NCBI GenBank assembly: GCA_024405015.1
Contig: JAKSPE010000004.1
Span: 1 to 64,000, forward strand
DNA length: 64,000 nt
From: Sphaerochaetaceae bacterium
GTDB taxonomy: Bacteria; Spirochaetota; Spirochaetia; Sphaerochaetales; Sphaerochaetaceae
Reading direction: 5' to 3'
The position numbers and the translations under genes are program-made. This document shows positions 25,053-35,300 of this stretch, one piece after another. Numbering within the stretch: the first letter of the stretch is position 1; each line of letters starts with the position of its first letter. Below the pieces are notes generated by a model. It was not told the DNA's origin, made no database searches, and was given only the letters and a program-made list of their open reading frames with translations.

Positions 25053-26852
25053 ATGAAGAGATTTACTAGTATTCTAATCGTATTGGCAATTGTCTCCTGT
25101 ATGGCTTTCGCCGCAGGAAGTGACAACTATCAGAAAATCTATGCGGTAGACGACCCTGTCTACGGCTACATCAGCAGCCTGTATCTGCTGGAAGGTTATG
25201 CAATGCCTTCCACAACAGGTCCATGGAGCGGAAGCGAGCTCAGCGCCATGCTCGACTACATCGACAGCACAACGCTTTCCGGTGTTTCCAGAAACCTGTA
25301 TGACATCGCAAGAACCACATTGGATGCCGATGCCGCAGACCCTGTCTACAAGGCCGCACTTGAGATCGATGAGGAGATCTATCTCAATTCCAACACAAGT
25401 GAAGCACACTTCCAGGGTTGGGACAACTGGAGATATGGATGGGCAAATTCCAATGCCTTTCTGAACTTTATCAATGACCATCATCTTGGTGAGAATTTCT
25501 ACGGCTATTTCGACTTCTCCGTCGGTGTCGCAAAGGACCACACCACCAAGAAGCTGGGAGACAGCACCCTTTGGACCAACACCCCAATGCTGCTGCAGAA
25601 CGACATGAAGCAGTTGGACTTCAGCATTCCATACCGAGCATTCGTTGCCGCTGGTGGAGACAACTGGTCCGTGTTCTTTGGTCGTGAACGTCTGAGTTGG
25701 GGTAACGGAACCACTGGCAACTTCATCATCGGAGATCATCTGAAGTATCACAACGCTCTCCGATTCACCACCTATGAGGGCAGCTTCAAGTACACATTCC
25801 TGGTGTCCGCATTCCCACATCCACAGATGTATTATGAGGTGATCGATAACGATGGAAATATGAAGCCTGCACTGAACGGAACCGGCCATGGCCAGAGCCA
25901 GTACATGAACGGCATCTCCTGTTTCATCGGTCACCGCCTGGAGTGGAGAATCCTGAAGAACCTGAACTTCACACTCACCGAGGGTGTCATGTACATGAGC
26001 AAGGACAACAAGATTGACCTCATTGCCTTCTCACCTGCATACCTTTACCACAACAACTACACAAGAGGTAACACCAACTCCATTCTTGCCCTTGAGGCAG
26101 ACTGGTCCTTCGCAAAGGGTTGGGATGTCTACGGACAGATGACCATTGATGAGTTCTGCCTGCCAGGTGAGGCAAACCCTGCTACCACAAAGGGAACCAA
26201 GGCTGAGCCGAATGCAGCTGGTTTCCTTGCCGGTCTCAAGTATGCAACAGGCCTTGGCGATGGAATCCTGACAGCAAATGTCGAAGGTGCCTACACAACC
26301 CCATACCTTTACCTCAGAGATGGTGACACCCAGGCTGGTGAGACACCAAGAGAGCAGACTCCTGGTCGCTATGGCATCAACTTTGTCGTCGCCCTTCGTG
26401 ACATGTCCAATACCGGCGGAACACAGAACTACAACCTGGACTTCCTCGGTTACAAGTATGGTGGAGACGCCATTGTCGGAAATCTCAATGTTGAGTACGT
26501 TGTTCCACAGAAGTGGACTGCAAGCACCAACCTGTTCTACATGCAGCACGGTACACATGACATGCACACTGTCTGGACACGTATCACAAACACAAGTCCT
26601 GACAAGATGAACCAGAAGGCTCCAACCACACATCATCAGACCGCAAACAACATGGATCCGAATGCAAACCTGCGTGACAGCGTCGCCACCACATTCGTGG
26701 CAGGCATCAGCGGTGCTTACCAGCTTCCATATGGTTTCTCGGTTGGTGGACAGCTTGATTACATCATGATCAAGAACCCTGGCAACATCAGTGCAAACGC
26801 AACAATCTCCGATGTCCAGGCAACTGTCCTTCTGTCTTACAGACTGAACTGA
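25053..26852 (+). CDS. Predicted outer-membrane beta-barrel protein, paralogue 1
   Basis: 599-aa secreted protein. The start at 25053 follows GGAGAGG and gives a clear signal peptide (MKRFTSILIVLAIVSCMAFA). A short helical domain follows (VYGYISSLYLLEGYAMPSTT, then WSGSEL) and then many alternating aromatic/hydrophobic strands ending in ...VLLSYRLN, as in porin-like barrels. The GRERLSWGNGTTGN segment resembles Wzi-type capsule-assembly barrels, but the match is only by eye. It lies 10 bp before a related gene. The function is unknown; surface uptake or polysaccharide binding is plausible. Confidence 0.7.
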   Translation: MKRFTSILIVLAIVSCMAFAAGSDNYQKIYAVDDPVYGYISSLYLLEGYAMPSTTGPWSGSELSAMLDYIDSTTLSGVSRNLYDIARTTLDADAADPVYKAALEIDEEIYLNSNTSEAHFQGWDNWRYGWANSNAFLNFINDHHLGENFYGYFDFSVGVAKDHTTKKLGDSTLWTNTPMLLQNDMKQLDFSIPYRAFVAAGGDNWSVFFGRERLSWGNGTTGNFIIGDHLKYHNALRFTTYEGSFKYTFLVSAFPHPQMYYEVIDNDGNMKPALNGTGHGQSQYMNGISCFIGHRLEWRILKNLNFTLTEGVMYMSKDNKIDLIAFSPAYLYHNNYTRGNTNSILALEADWSFAKGWDVYGQMTIDEFCLPGEANPATTKGTKAEPNAAGFLAGLKYATGLGDGILTANVEGAYTTPYLYLRDGDTQAGETPREQTPGRYGINFVVALRDMSNTGGTQNYNLDFLGYKYGGDAIVGNLNVEYVVPQKWTASTNLFYMQHGTHDMHTVWTRITNTSPDKMNQKAPTTHHQTANNMDPNANLRDSVATTFVAGISGAYQLPYGFSVGGQLDYIMIKNPGNISANATISDVQATVLLSYRLN

Positions 26853-26862
26853 GGAAAGGGAT

Positions 26863-28566
26863 ATGAAAAGGTTTCTGGCCGCTCTTGCCCTTCTTGCAGT
26901 CGTAGGCTTTGTGCTTTTCGCCGAGGGTGCCCCTGGTAGGGTGTATCCTCTGGGCGATGACATCTACGACATGTTTGATGCCCTGTTCGTGTCAGCAGGT
27001 CAGGCTATGCCGTCTGCAACACGACCATGGACGGCCTCAGAGGCCAGAAACGAACTGGCAAAGCTCAATGAGGCTTCTTTGGTCAGCAAGGACCAGAAAG
27101 CCTTGTATGAAAAGCTTCAGAAGATGGTAGGGGAGCCCGAGACCTCGGAAAAGATTCGCGTCGCCATGGAGCTGTCCCCAGAAGCCTATTTCCATACCAA
27201 TGAGGACTACTGTCTGGATGAGATGTGGAGTTATGGTTTCAATGACAGAAGTCCGTTTCTGACAATGTCCCTGGATGCCTATCTGGACTCTTTCTATACT
27301 TATTGTGAGATGGGATACGGCTGGGGTCGTGCCACCAACAGGGATGTGTCCGAAAGCCTTTCGGATCTGGCTGTGGCAAACGGCAAGACTTGGGTAGGCC
27401 TTGGCGCCGTGGTTCCTGCTGCGGATGGGGACCTTCTGGTTGTGACAAGATCTGATGTCTATTCCCGTAAGGCGGCGTTCAACTTTCCGACCATCACCCA
27501 GCTTGAGATTGATGTTCCAAGACAGACTTACCTGACTTTTGCAGGCAACCACCTTTCGTTTGGCTATTATCGCGGCAGAAAGCAGTGGGGATCTTCCAGA
27601 ATCGGAAACTTCATCTATGACGGCCATGTGAGTGCTTACAACACCATCAGCCTCAAGGTGTTCGGTCAGAAGTTCGCTTTTGACTATTCGTTCATGATTC
27701 CGGCTCAAAGCTATTCCAACAAGCAGACCTCGGACCACCCAGCGGATTTCCGTAGGGTGTTTGCCACGCACAGGCTGGACTGGTACGTTCTCAAGAACCT
27801 CACGCTCAGCGCAAGTGAGAACGTCATGTACCGCTTTGATACAGCCGACATCGACATTCTCAACCCATCCAGCATTTACCACAACAATACCAACAGCAAG
27901 CTGCTTAATGCCATTGCACACGTTGAGGTCCAGTATGCTCCGTTTGCCGGTGCTCTGGTGTACGGACAGTTTTGTTTGGACCAGGCTACCGCCCCAACCG
28001 AAAGCAACACCCAGGACCCGGCCTATGGCATCAGCGCCGGAATCCGCTATGTCCGCATGCAGAGCGGGGTGCTGTCCTTGAACCTCGAGGGTGTCTACAC
28101 CAGTGCGGCCCTGTACCGAAGAGACCGTGTGGATTTCATCATCCATACGAACAACAGTACCAATCGTCCGTACACGCGCTACCCACTGTTCACCTATGTG
28201 GGCTTTCGCTATGGTGGGGACTGCATGGCCGCACGCTTTGATGTTGACTACGACAATCTGGACGGGCTTGACCTTTATGCAAGTGCAAGTGTGATTGCCC
28301 GAGGTCAGTTCGGTATGCTGGATTCCCATAACAAGGACGATGACAACACAAAGGTTCCGAACCGCGGCCTAAAGACACCATCGGGCGATGCGGATGTCTC
28401 CTACATTCTAAACGCCGGGGTGCAGTATGGCTTTGAGGTTCTGTCCATGCCGGCCAAAGCCTTCCTGGATGTGGCTTGGCTTTCAGGGCTCAGATCCTGG
28501 CATGGCGTGCAGGCTCAGGATGTTCAGGTAAGCCTTGGTGTAAGTCTTCAGGCATCATCAAGATAA
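26863..28566 (+). CDS. Predicted outer-membrane beta-barrel protein, paralogue 2
   Basis: 567-aa relative of the preceding protein. The signal peptide (MKRFLAALALLAVVGFVLFA) is followed by the same N-terminal pattern (YDMFDALFVSAGQAMPSAT, then W-T-A-S-E) and a strand-rich body. Shared blocks include RLDWYVLKNLTLS versus RLEWRILKNLNFT and SIYHNN versus AYLYHNN, so the pair arose by tandem duplication. The C terminus ends in an amphipathic strand (VSLGVSLQASSR). Probably co-transcribed with paralogue 1. No terminator is evident before the tRNA promoter. Confidence 0.68.
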   Translation: MKRFLAALALLAVVGFVLFAEGAPGRVYPLGDDIYDMFDALFVSAGQAMPSATRPWTASEARNELAKLNEASLVSKDQKALYEKLQKMVGEPETSEKIRVAMELSPEAYFHTNEDYCLDEMWSYGFNDRSPFLTMSLDAYLDSFYTYCEMGYGWGRATNRDVSESLSDLAVANGKTWVGLGAVVPAADGDLLVVTRSDVYSRKAAFNFPTITQLEIDVPRQTYLTFAGNHLSFGYYRGRKQWGSSRIGNFIYDGHVSAYNTISLKVFGQKFAFDYSFMIPAQSYSNKQTSDHPADFRRVFATHRLDWYVLKNLTLSASENVMYRFDTADIDILNPSSIYHNNTNSKLLNAIAHVEVQYAPFAGALVYGQFCLDQATAPTESNTQDPAYGISAGIRYVRMQSGVLSLNLEGVYTSAALYRRDRVDFIIHTNNSTNRPYTRYPLFTYVGFRYGGDCMAARFDVDYDNLDGLDLYASASVIARGQFGMLDSHNKDDDNTKVPNRGLKTPSGDADVSYILNAGVQYGFEVLSMPAKAFLDVAWLSGLRSWHGVQAQDVQVSLGVSLQASSR

Positions 28567-28584
28567 ATCTCTGTCAAAGAGGTA

Positions 28585-28614
28585 TTGACAAACTTGATTC
28601 GTTCTTGATAAATT
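28585..28614 (+). promoter_or_regulatory. Promoter of the tRNA-Thr/rpmG/tRNA-Trp/secE/nusG unit
   Basis: TTGACA (28585-28590) with TAAATT (28609-28614) at 18 bp, or ATAAAT at 17 bp. It lies 30 bp before the tRNA. Confidence 0.6.
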
Positions 28615-28644
28615 ACATTCTGCACATTTACGTACTGGCACTAT

Positions 28645-28717
28645 GCCCATGTAGCTCAGTAGGTAGAGCACCACCATGGTAAGGTGGGGGTCAGCGGTTC
28701 AAATCCGCTCGTGGGCT
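28645..28717 (+). tRNA. tRNA-Thr (GGT)
   Basis: 73-nt cloverleaf. The acceptor GCCCATG pairs with CGTGGGC (one G-U pair). The anticodon loop ATGGTAA between CCACC and GGTGG gives anticodon GGT. The T loop GGTTCAAATCC is standard. CCA is not encoded. Confidence 0.95.
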
Positions 28718-28782
28718 ATATAATGCAGCGCAAGTGTGTACCTGAAAAGAAATTACTGGCTTAGGCCGTAAGGAGAATAAGT

Positions 28783-28959
28783 ATGGCAGACAAGAAAAAG
28801 AGTCCTGTTGAGAAGATCGCTCTCCAGTGCACAGAGTGCAAGAGAAAGAACTACACAACAGAAAAGAACCGCCGTAACAACCCAAACAAGCTTGAACTGA
28901 TGAAGTACTGCCCATTCGAGCAGAAGCACACACTTCACAGAGAGACAAAGGTAAAATAA
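28783..28959 (+). CDS. rpmG: 50S ribosomal protein L33
   Basis: 58-aa ribosomal protein: [11 protein letters not shown] and the RNNPNKLEL core, ending [10 protein letters not shown]. Zinc-binding L33 proteins have two CxxC pairs. Here the second pair is reduced to a single Cys (YCPFEQKH), so three of four ligands remain and zinc binding is doubtful. The start follows AGGAG. It lies between two tRNA genes. Confidence 0.95.
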   Translation: MADKKKSPVEKIALQCTECKRKNYTTEKNRRNNPNKLELMKYCPFEQKHTLHRETKVK

Positions 28960-28988
28960 GCCATTAGGCTTTACAAATAGAGTAATAT

Positions 28989-29062
28989 AGGCCAGTAGCT
29001 CCAACGGTTAGAGCACTGGTCTCCAAAACCGGGTGTTGGGGGTTCGAATCCCTCCTGGCCTG
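28989..29062 (+). tRNA. tRNA-Trp (CCA)
   Basis: 74-nt cloverleaf. The acceptor AGGCCAG pairs with CTGGCCT. The anticodon loop CTCCAAA gives anticodon CCA. The T arm GGGGGTTCGAATCCCTC is normal. It is located between rpmG and secE, a common order. Confidence 0.95.
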
Positions 29063-29087
29063 TAGAAACTCTGTTTAGGAGAATTAG

Positions 29088-29267
29088 ATGAAGAAGTTAT
29101 TCAAGTACTTTAAAGACTGCGCAAATGAGATGAAGAGGGTTGCATGGCCAAACAAGGCAACAATCATCTCCTCTACAAAGATTGTTCTCGTTACAACCGT
29201 CATCTTCGCTGTCCTTCTTGGTCTTGTTGATTTCATCCTCATGAAGGCTATCTACCTTCTTTTCTAA
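29088..29267 (+). CDS. secE: Preprotein translocase subunit SecE
   Basis: 59-aa single-span SecE of the short bacterial type. The amphipathic helix (FKDCANEMKRVAWPNK) bears the conserved VxWP motif and precedes one transmembrane helix (about 31-56). It clamps SecY in the translocon. AGGAG precedes the start and nusG begins 12 bp later. Confidence 0.95.
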   Translation: MKKLFKYFKDCANEMKRVAWPNKATIISSTKIVLVTTVIFAVLLGLVDFILMKAIYLLF

Positions 29268-29279
29268 GGGCGGTGAATC

Positions 29280-29840
29280 ATGGCAAGAGGCTGGTACACA
29301 GTACACACTTATTCAGGATATGAGCAGAAGATCGAGAAGCTCATCCGCAGAATGATGGAGACAGATGCAAACTTCGCAACTGTCTGTCTTGACGTTAAGG
29401 TTCCATTCGAGACTCTCATTGAGGTCAAGGACGGAGTGAAGAAGGAAGTCAAGCATAAGGTTCTGCCAGGATACATTCTCGTTGAGCTCGATATGCCTGA
29501 GGATGATTCTTGGAAGGGTTATTGCTCCCAGATCAAGCGCATCCAGGGTGTTACCGGTTTCCTTGCAACATCAAGACTTGCAAAGCCAATCCCACTTTCA
29601 CAGGATGAGATGAACAACATCCTCCAGAGAACAGGTGAGATGAAGGCTGAGACTAAGTTCAGACCTAAACAGAATTTCAACGAGGGCGAGACCATCAAGG
29701 TTACAGAAGGTCCGTTCTCAGGCTTCACCGGCGTCATCGAAGAGGTCAACAACGAGAAGAACCGCATCAAGGTTTCCGTTGAGATCTTTGGCCGACCAAC
29801 TCCTGTCGAGATCGAGTTCACACAGGCAGAGAAGGTCTGA
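29280..29840 (+). CDS. nusG: Transcription termination/antitermination factor NusG
   Basis: 186-aa NusG. The NGN domain begins RGWYTVHTYSGYEQK and contains the VLPGYILVEL strand. The KOW domain (FNEGETIKVTEGPFSGFTG near 130) binds S10 or Rho. It joins RNA polymerase to pausing and Rho control. Confidence 0.97.
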   Translation: MARGWYTVHTYSGYEQKIEKLIRRMMETDANFATVCLDVKVPFETLIEVKDGVKKEVKHKVLPGYILVELDMPEDDSWKGYCSQIKRIQGVTGFLATSRLAKPIPLSQDEMNNILQRTGEMKAETKFRPKQNFNEGETIKVTEGPFSGFTGVIEEVNNEKNRIKVSVEIFGRPTPVEIEFTQAEKV

Positions 29841-29849
29841 TGACCATGC

Positions 29850-29875
29850 CGAGCAGCACTGGACGTTGCTGCTCG
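29850..29875 (+). terminator. Hairpin after nusG without T-tract
   Basis: CGAGCAGCA (29850-29858) pairs perfectly with TGCTGCTCG (29867-29875). With no U-run it may act as a pause, processing site or weak terminator rather than a full stop. Confidence 0.5.
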
Positions 29876-29883
29876 ACACCGGT

Positions 29884-29912
29884 TTGACATACGTCCGTTT
29901 TGCATTGAATTA
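29884..29912 (+). promoter_or_regulatory. Candidate promoter of the rplK operon
   Basis: TTGACA is a perfect -35 box (29884-29889). At 17 bp the -10 is a weak GAATTA (29907-29912). Confidence 0.45.
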
Positions 29913-29988
29913 CTCCTCTCCGAAGAGGTGGATGCACTGGTCCTAGTTCTGGTAACGGGACTTGGGCTGCAGAAGCAAGAATCGGAAA

Positions 29989-30033
29989 GGTGGGAGCCTG
30001 ATCGTATGACAGGCGTTATTACCAGCGTGGGAG
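29989..30033 (+). promoter_or_regulatory. Candidate L1-binding leader of rplK-rplA
   Basis: GGT (29989-29991), GGGA, a GCCTG/CAGGC helix (29996-30000 with 30010-30014), then GTTATT and ACC (30021-30023). This matches the layout of 23S rRNA helix 77, where L1 binds (GGU-GGGAG-helix-ACC). GTGGGAG recurs at 30027-30033, followed by TCTGAAG, again rRNA-like. L1 is known to repress its own operon in E. coli by binding a leader mimic. Its use here is inference. Confidence 0.5.
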
Positions 30034-30083
30034 TCTGAAGAATCCGCCAACCCAGGCAAGGCTTCGCACGTAAGGAGAAAAAT

Positions 30084-30515
30084 ATGGCAAAGAAAAAGGT
30101 TACTGCAGTTATCAAGTTGCAGTGTCCAGCCCAGAAGGCTACACCGGCACCACCAATCGGTCCGGCTCTCGGCCCACACGGTGTAAGCGCACCTCAGTTT
30201 GTCCAGCAGTTCAACGAGAAGACAAGACAGTTTGAACCTGGTCTGACAATCCCAGTAATCATCACAGTTTACGCAGACAGATCATTCTCTTTCGTTCTGA
30301 AGACTCCACCTGCAGCAGTTCTTATCAAGAAGGCTCTCGGACTCCAGACCGCAAGTGGTGTTCCTAACAAGCAGAAGGTCGGAACTCTCTCTCAGGTTCA
30401 GCTTGAAGAGATTGCAAAGACAAAGATGCCTGATCTGAACGCAAATGACATCGAAGCTGCAAAGCGAATCATCGCTGGAACTGCAAGATCAATGGGCGTG
30501 GAGGTAGAGAAATGA
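30084..30515 (+). CDS. rplK: 50S ribosomal protein L11
   Basis: 143-aa L11 of the GTPase-associated centre. The proline-rich N-terminal hinge [13 protein letters not shown] near 23-35 (thiostrepton region) and the C-terminal rRNA-binding [13 protein letters not shown] block are intact. The last 4 bp overlap rplA (ATGA), so translation is coupled. Confidence 0.97.
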   Translation: MAKKKVTAVIKLQCPAQKATPAPPIGPALGPHGVSAPQFVQQFNEKTRQFEPGLTIPVIITVYADRSFSFVLKTPPAAVLIKKALGLQTASGVPNKQKVGTLSQVQLEEIAKTKMPDLNANDIEAAKRIIAGTARSMGVEVEK

Positions 30516-31192
30516 AGCACGGCAAGAAGTATCAGGAAGCTGTAAAGAAGTATGACAAGTCAAAGATCTATGCTGTTTCTGAAGCTGCCGGTCTGGTCAA
30601 AGAACTTTCCTATGCAAAGTTCGATGAGACAGTTGAGCTTCATATCAAGCTTACTCTCAAGAAGAGCCAGAGTGTCAGAGACACAGTAGTCCTCCCAAAT
30701 CAGTTCTCAGCTGAGAAGAAGATCCTCGTATTCGCAAAGGGTGAAAAGGCTCAGGAAGCTTTGGATAACGGCGCAGCATACGTTGGTGACGCAGATCTCA
30801 TCGAGAAGATTCGTGGTGGATGGATGGATTTCGATGTAGCAGTCGCAACCCCAGACATGATGAAGGACGTTGGTCGTCTCGGTCCTATCCTTGGTAGAAG
30901 AGGCCTCATGCCAAACCCAAAGACACAGACCGTCACAATGGATATCAAGGGCGCTCTTGCTGAACTTCGCAAGGGAAGAACTGAGTTCCGTTCTGATAAG
31001 ACCGGTGTTGTTCACATGGCAATCGGTAAGGTTTCCATGGATGCAGACAAGATTGCTGAGAACGCATCTGTTGCAATCAAGGAGATCTTCAGAAGAAAGC
31101 CTGCTGATGCAAAGGGCGACTTTGTTGTCAGCACAGCAATTGCATCAACCATGGGCCCTGGCATCATGCTTGATACAAAGGATCTACTGTAA
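30512..31192 (+). CDS. rplA: 50S ribosomal protein L1
   Basis: 226-aa L1 of the mobile L1 stalk. [11 protein letters not shown] near 128-138 is the family signature. It is the probable repressor acting on the leader before rplK. It overlaps rplK by 4 bp. Confidence 0.97.
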   Translation: MKHGKKYQEAVKKYDKSKIYAVSEAAGLVKELSYAKFDETVELHIKLTLKKSQSVRDTVVLPNQFSAEKKILVFAKGEKAQEALDNGAAYVGDADLIEKIRGGWMDFDVAVATPDMMKDVGRLGPILGRRGLMPNPKTQTVTMDIKGALAELRKGRTEFRSDKTGVVHMAIGKVSMDADKIAENASVAIKEIFRRKPADAKGDFVVSTAIASTMGPGIMLDTKDLL

Positions 31193-31209
31193 TAGGGCGG
31201 AGGTGAAAT

Positions 31210-31743
31210 ATGGATTATCAGGTAAAAGTAAACGCTACAAAAGAAGCAGCTGTAAAGCAGCTTAAGGAAGAGTTTGGCCAGTACACCGGTTTCATCTTTG
31301 CAGACTATCGTGGACTCACAGTTTCCCAGATTTCCGATCTGCGCAAGCAGCTCAGAAGCAAGGACGCTGTATGCCGCGTTGTCAAGAATCGCTATGCAAA
31401 GATTGCAATGAGAGAGCTTGGCCACGAGGGTATTGACGATCAGATGGTCGGCCCAACTGCTATCATCCTCGCAAGAGGCGACGAGCAGAGTGCAGTAGCA
31501 AAGGTTGTTGTCGATGCTCAGAAGGGTACAGACAACAAGCTCAAGGTTCGTGGAGGACTTCTCGACGGTAAGGTTTTCGATGCTGCACAGGTCGATGCTT
31601 TCTCAAAGCTCCCAGGCAGACTCGAGCTCATCAGCCACTTGATGGCAACAATGATGGCACCAGTTCAGAAGGTCGCTGCAACCCTCCTTGCTTACCAGGA
31701 AAAGCTGGAAGGCAAGACACCAGCCGAAGAGGCAAACGCATAA
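31210..31743 (+). CDS. rplJ: 50S ribosomal protein L10
   Basis: 177-aa L10, base of the L7/L12 stalk. FIFADYRGLTVSQ near 26-38 and RVVKNRYAKIA are typical. Only 17 bp separate it from rplA, so the usual L10 leader RNA is not present directly before it. Confidence 0.96.
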   Translation: MDYQVKVNATKEAAVKQLKEEFGQYTGFIFADYRGLTVSQISDLRKQLRSKDAVCRVVKNRYAKIAMRELGHEGIDDQMVGPTAIILARGDEQSAVAKVVVDAQKGTDNKLKVRGGLLDGKVFDAAQVDAFSKLPGRLELISHLMATMMAPVQKVAATLLAYQEKLEGKTPAEEANA

Positions 31744-31754
31744 TTACGACGGCT

Positions 31755-31802
31755 TTAGTCTTCAAAGTACCATGCTACGGCCGTTGAAGATTAAAATTTT
31801 TT
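31755..31802 (+). terminator. Attenuator between rplJ and rplL
   Basis: TTAGTCTTCAA (31755-31765) pairs with TTGAAGATTAA (31784-31794, one G-U pair). A six-T run follows at 31797-31802, before the rplL Shine-Dalgarno sequence. Such a partial terminator could set L10:L7/L12 stoichiometry or stabilise the upstream mRNA end. Confidence 0.6.
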
Positions 31803-31818
31803 AAAAGGAGAAGATAAT

Positions 31819-32196
31819 ATGGCTACAAGAGATGAGATTTTAGAGTCTATTGCAAACATGACTGTGATGGAGGTCGCTGACCTTATCAAGGCTATGGAAG
31901 ACAAGTTCGGTGTTACAGCTGCTGCTGCAGCTGTTGCTGTTGCTGCACCTGCTGCTGCAGCTGCTGAAGAGGCTGAAGAGAAGACAGAGTTCGATGTCAT
32001 CATCAAGGGCTTCGATGCTGCAAAGAAGATTGCTGCAATTAAGGCTGTCAGAGAAGTCAGCGCTGAGCTCGGACTTAAGGAAGCTAAGGAGCTTGTTGAG
32101 GCAGGCGGAAAGGTCAAGGAAGGAATCTCCAAGGCTGATGCTGCTGCTGTCAAGGAGAAGCTTGAGGCTGCTGGAATCACAGTCGAGGTTAAGTAA
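31819..32196 (+). CDS. rplL: 50S ribosomal protein L7/L12
   Basis: 125-aa stalk protein. The N-terminal dimerisation domain is followed by an alanine-rich hinge (about 34-53) and the factor-binding domain, including [27 protein letters not shown] precedes the start. Confidence 0.98.
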   Translation: MATRDEILESIANMTVMEVADLIKAMEDKFGVTAAAAAVAVAAPAAAAAEEAEEKTEFDVIIKGFDAAKKIAAIKAVREVSAELGLKEAKELVEAGGKVKEGISKADAAAVKEKLEAAGITVEVK

Positions 32197-32214
32197 TAAA
32201 CCTTTGAAAATGAA

Positions 32215-32285
32215 CCTCCTGGGCCCTATTTTCAGGGCTTGGGAGGATTTCTGTCTTTTTATTTTTCTTTTTTTGTTTTTTAACT
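32215..32285 (+). terminator. Attenuator between rplL and rpoB
   Basis: A 32-nt hairpin (32215-32246): CCTCC...GGCCCT with AGGGC...GGGAGG. It is followed by a long T-rich tract to 32285. It probably lowers rpoBC transcription relative to rplL, as known in other bacteria. Confidence 0.7.
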
Positions 32286-32319
32286 TTTTAGCAGTTTTTA
32301 ACTGACTTGGGGGTACAAG

Positions 32320-35300
32320 ATGGTTGCCAAAGGCAAGCCAATAAACCGAACCTATATTGGAGCTGACTTCGACGAAGTTTGTGAGCTCCCAGACCTGATT
32401 GGAATCCAGAAGGATTCTTACGAGAATTTCCTCCAGAGCAACAGACTCAGAGCAGGCCAGCCTGTGGATGACAAGTGTGGACTCGAGGAAGTCTTCAGAT
32501 CAATTTTCCCTATAGACGGTCCAAATGGTGAAATGAGTCTCAGGTATGAGTCTTACTCACTTGATTTTGACAATATCAAATTTTCCGAGACAGAGTGCAA
32601 GAAGAAGGGTCGCACATACAGTGTCCCTCTCAGAGCTGTTATAAGCCTTGCCCTCTCTGCCAATGATGAGCTCAGAGAGAAGGAGATTTTCCTTGGTGAT
32701 ATCCCTCTCATGACAGATAGAGGCACATTCATTATCAATGGTGCTGAGCGTGTAGTCGTCAGCCAGATCCACAGATCTCCTGGTGTCATCTTCACAAACG
32801 AGAAGGGTGTCTACTCTTCCCGTATCATCCCATACCGCGGCTCCTGGCTTGAGTTTGAGATTGATGAGAAGAAGCACGTCATCGCAGCAAAGATCGACAG
32901 AAAGAAGAGAATTCTCGGTACTCTCTTTTTGAGAGCTATCGGTTACAATACTCGTGAGAAGATCATCGAGGCATTCTATGCAACAAAGTCCATGGAGCTC
33001 ACACAGGAGAACAAGGGCGAGTTCGACGGAATGTATCCTGCAAAGGACGTCTATGCCAAGATTGAAGGCAATGACGAGAAGGTCTTCCAGGCAGGTACTC
33101 CTCTCAACGCAAACGATATTGAGAAGCTCATCGAATATGGTGTGACTTCCCTTGAGGTCGTTGACATGGAAGCTGAGAACTCACTTCACAGTGACATGGT
33201 TCTCAACTGCTTTGCCATTGAGGAGTCCAAGTATACAAACAGCGGCGTCAGTGATGAGCCAACCAAGGACGAGGTCCTGAGCACAATCTACAGTGTCCTC
33301 ATGCCTGGTGAGATGATCACAACAGAGCGTGGTGAGAGAGAACTCCCAGAGATGTTCTTCTCCCAGAGACGCTATGACCTCGGAGCAGTCGGTCGCTACA
33401 AGCTCCACAAGAAGTTCTACGCTGGTGATGAGGACTCTGAGTTCGATGAGAACCTGACAGTCCTTACTCCGGATGATATCGTCAACACCATGAAGTTCCT
33501 CATCAAGGTTTTCATCCACGAGGAAAGCATCGATGATATCGACCACCTTGGAAACCGCCGTGTAAGAAGCGTTGGTGAGCTTCTTCAGCAGCAGCTCAAG
33601 GCAGCATTCTCACGCATGGAGAGAATCGCCAAGGACAGAATGAACACAAACCCGGAGGCAGCAAAGCCACAGGATCTGATTTCCAACAAGCCTGTCGTTG
33701 CAGCCATCAAGGAGTTCTTCGGTTCTTCACAGTTCTCCCAGTTCATGGATCAGATCAACCCACTTGCTGAGCTGACCCACAAGAGAAGACTTACCGCATT
33801 GGGAAGCGGTGGACTTAACCGTGACCGTGCAGGATTCGAGGTCCGAGACGTACATTACACACACTATGGTCGTATGTGTCCTATCGAGACTCCTGAAGGT
33901 CCAAACATCGGTCTTATCGTTTCTCTTGCAAACTACACAAGAATCAACAAGTACGGATTCCTTGAGACCCCATACAGAAAGGTCATTGACGGAAAGGTTT
34001 CTTCTGAAGTCAAGTACCTCGATGCCTACGATGAGGAGAGATACTTCATCGCACAGGGTAACGCAAAGATCCGCAAGGACGGAACATTCGCAGACAAGGA
34101 TGTCCCTGTACGTAACAAGGGTGACTACTCAACCAGACACCCAGAAGAGATCAAGTACATGGACGTCTCTCCAAAGCAGGTCGTTTCCGTCGCAGCCTCA
34201 CTCATTCCGTTCCTGGAGCATGACGATGCTAACCGTGCCCTCATGGGTTCCAACATGCAGCGTCAGGCAGTCCCACTTCTGTTCCCAGAAGCACCAAGAG
34301 TAGGAACTGGTATGGAGACCAAGGCCGCCTATGACTCTGGCGTTCTCATCAAGGCCAAGAGAGGTGGTAAGGTCACCTATGTCTCATCCACAAGAATCGA
34401 CATCACCGTCGATCCTTCCGAGTGTGAGATTGAGGGCGAGGTTGATACCTACGAAGTCCAGAAGTTCCAGAGAACTAACCAGGACACCTGTTTCACACAG
34501 ACTCCGATCGTTTCCAACGGTCAGATCGTCCAGAAGGGCACAGTCATCGCCGATGGTCCTGCAACAGACCGCGGAGACCTTGCTCTTGGTAGAAACATCC
34601 TTGTCGGATTCGTTCCATGGAACGGATACAACTATGAGGACGCCGTTCTCATTTCAGAGCGCGTCATCAAGGAAGATATCTATACTTCCATCCATATCCA
34701 CGAGTTCGCAACAGACATTCGTGAGACCAAGCTTGGTCCAGAGAAGCTCACACGTGACATTCCAAACACAAGTGAGAAGATGCTCGAGATGCTGGATGAG
34801 GAAGGTATCGTCAAGATCGGAACTATGGTCCACCCAGGCCATATCCTTGTCGGTAAGGTCACTCCTAAGAGCGAAAGTGACACAACCCCTGAGTTCAAGC
34901 TTCTGAACTCCATCTTCGGTGAGAAGGCAAAAGAGGTTCGTGACACATCCCTGAAGGTACCACACGGCACAGAGGGTATCGTCATTGACATCCAGCGCCT
35001 GAAGAAGAGCGAAAGCGATGAGCTTCCTCCAGGAGTTGAGGAGACCATCAAGGTTCTGATCGCAACAAAGAGAAAGCTCCGCCAGGGTGATAAGATGGCC
35101 GGTCGTCATGGAAACAAGGGTGTTGTCTCCAGAATTCTGCCGGAAGAGGATATGCCATTCATGGAAGACGGTACACCACTTGATGTCTGTCTCAACCCAC
35201 TTGGTGTTCCTTCACGAATGAACATCGGACAGCTCATGGAGACTCAGCTCGGTTGGGCTGCAGTCAAGCTTGATGAGTGGTATTCATCACCTGTATTCCA

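Noticed and set aside
31193-31209. L10 leader before rplJ
   Set aside because: Only 17 bp separate rplA and rplJ, too few for the known leader; control more likely acts at the rplK leader.
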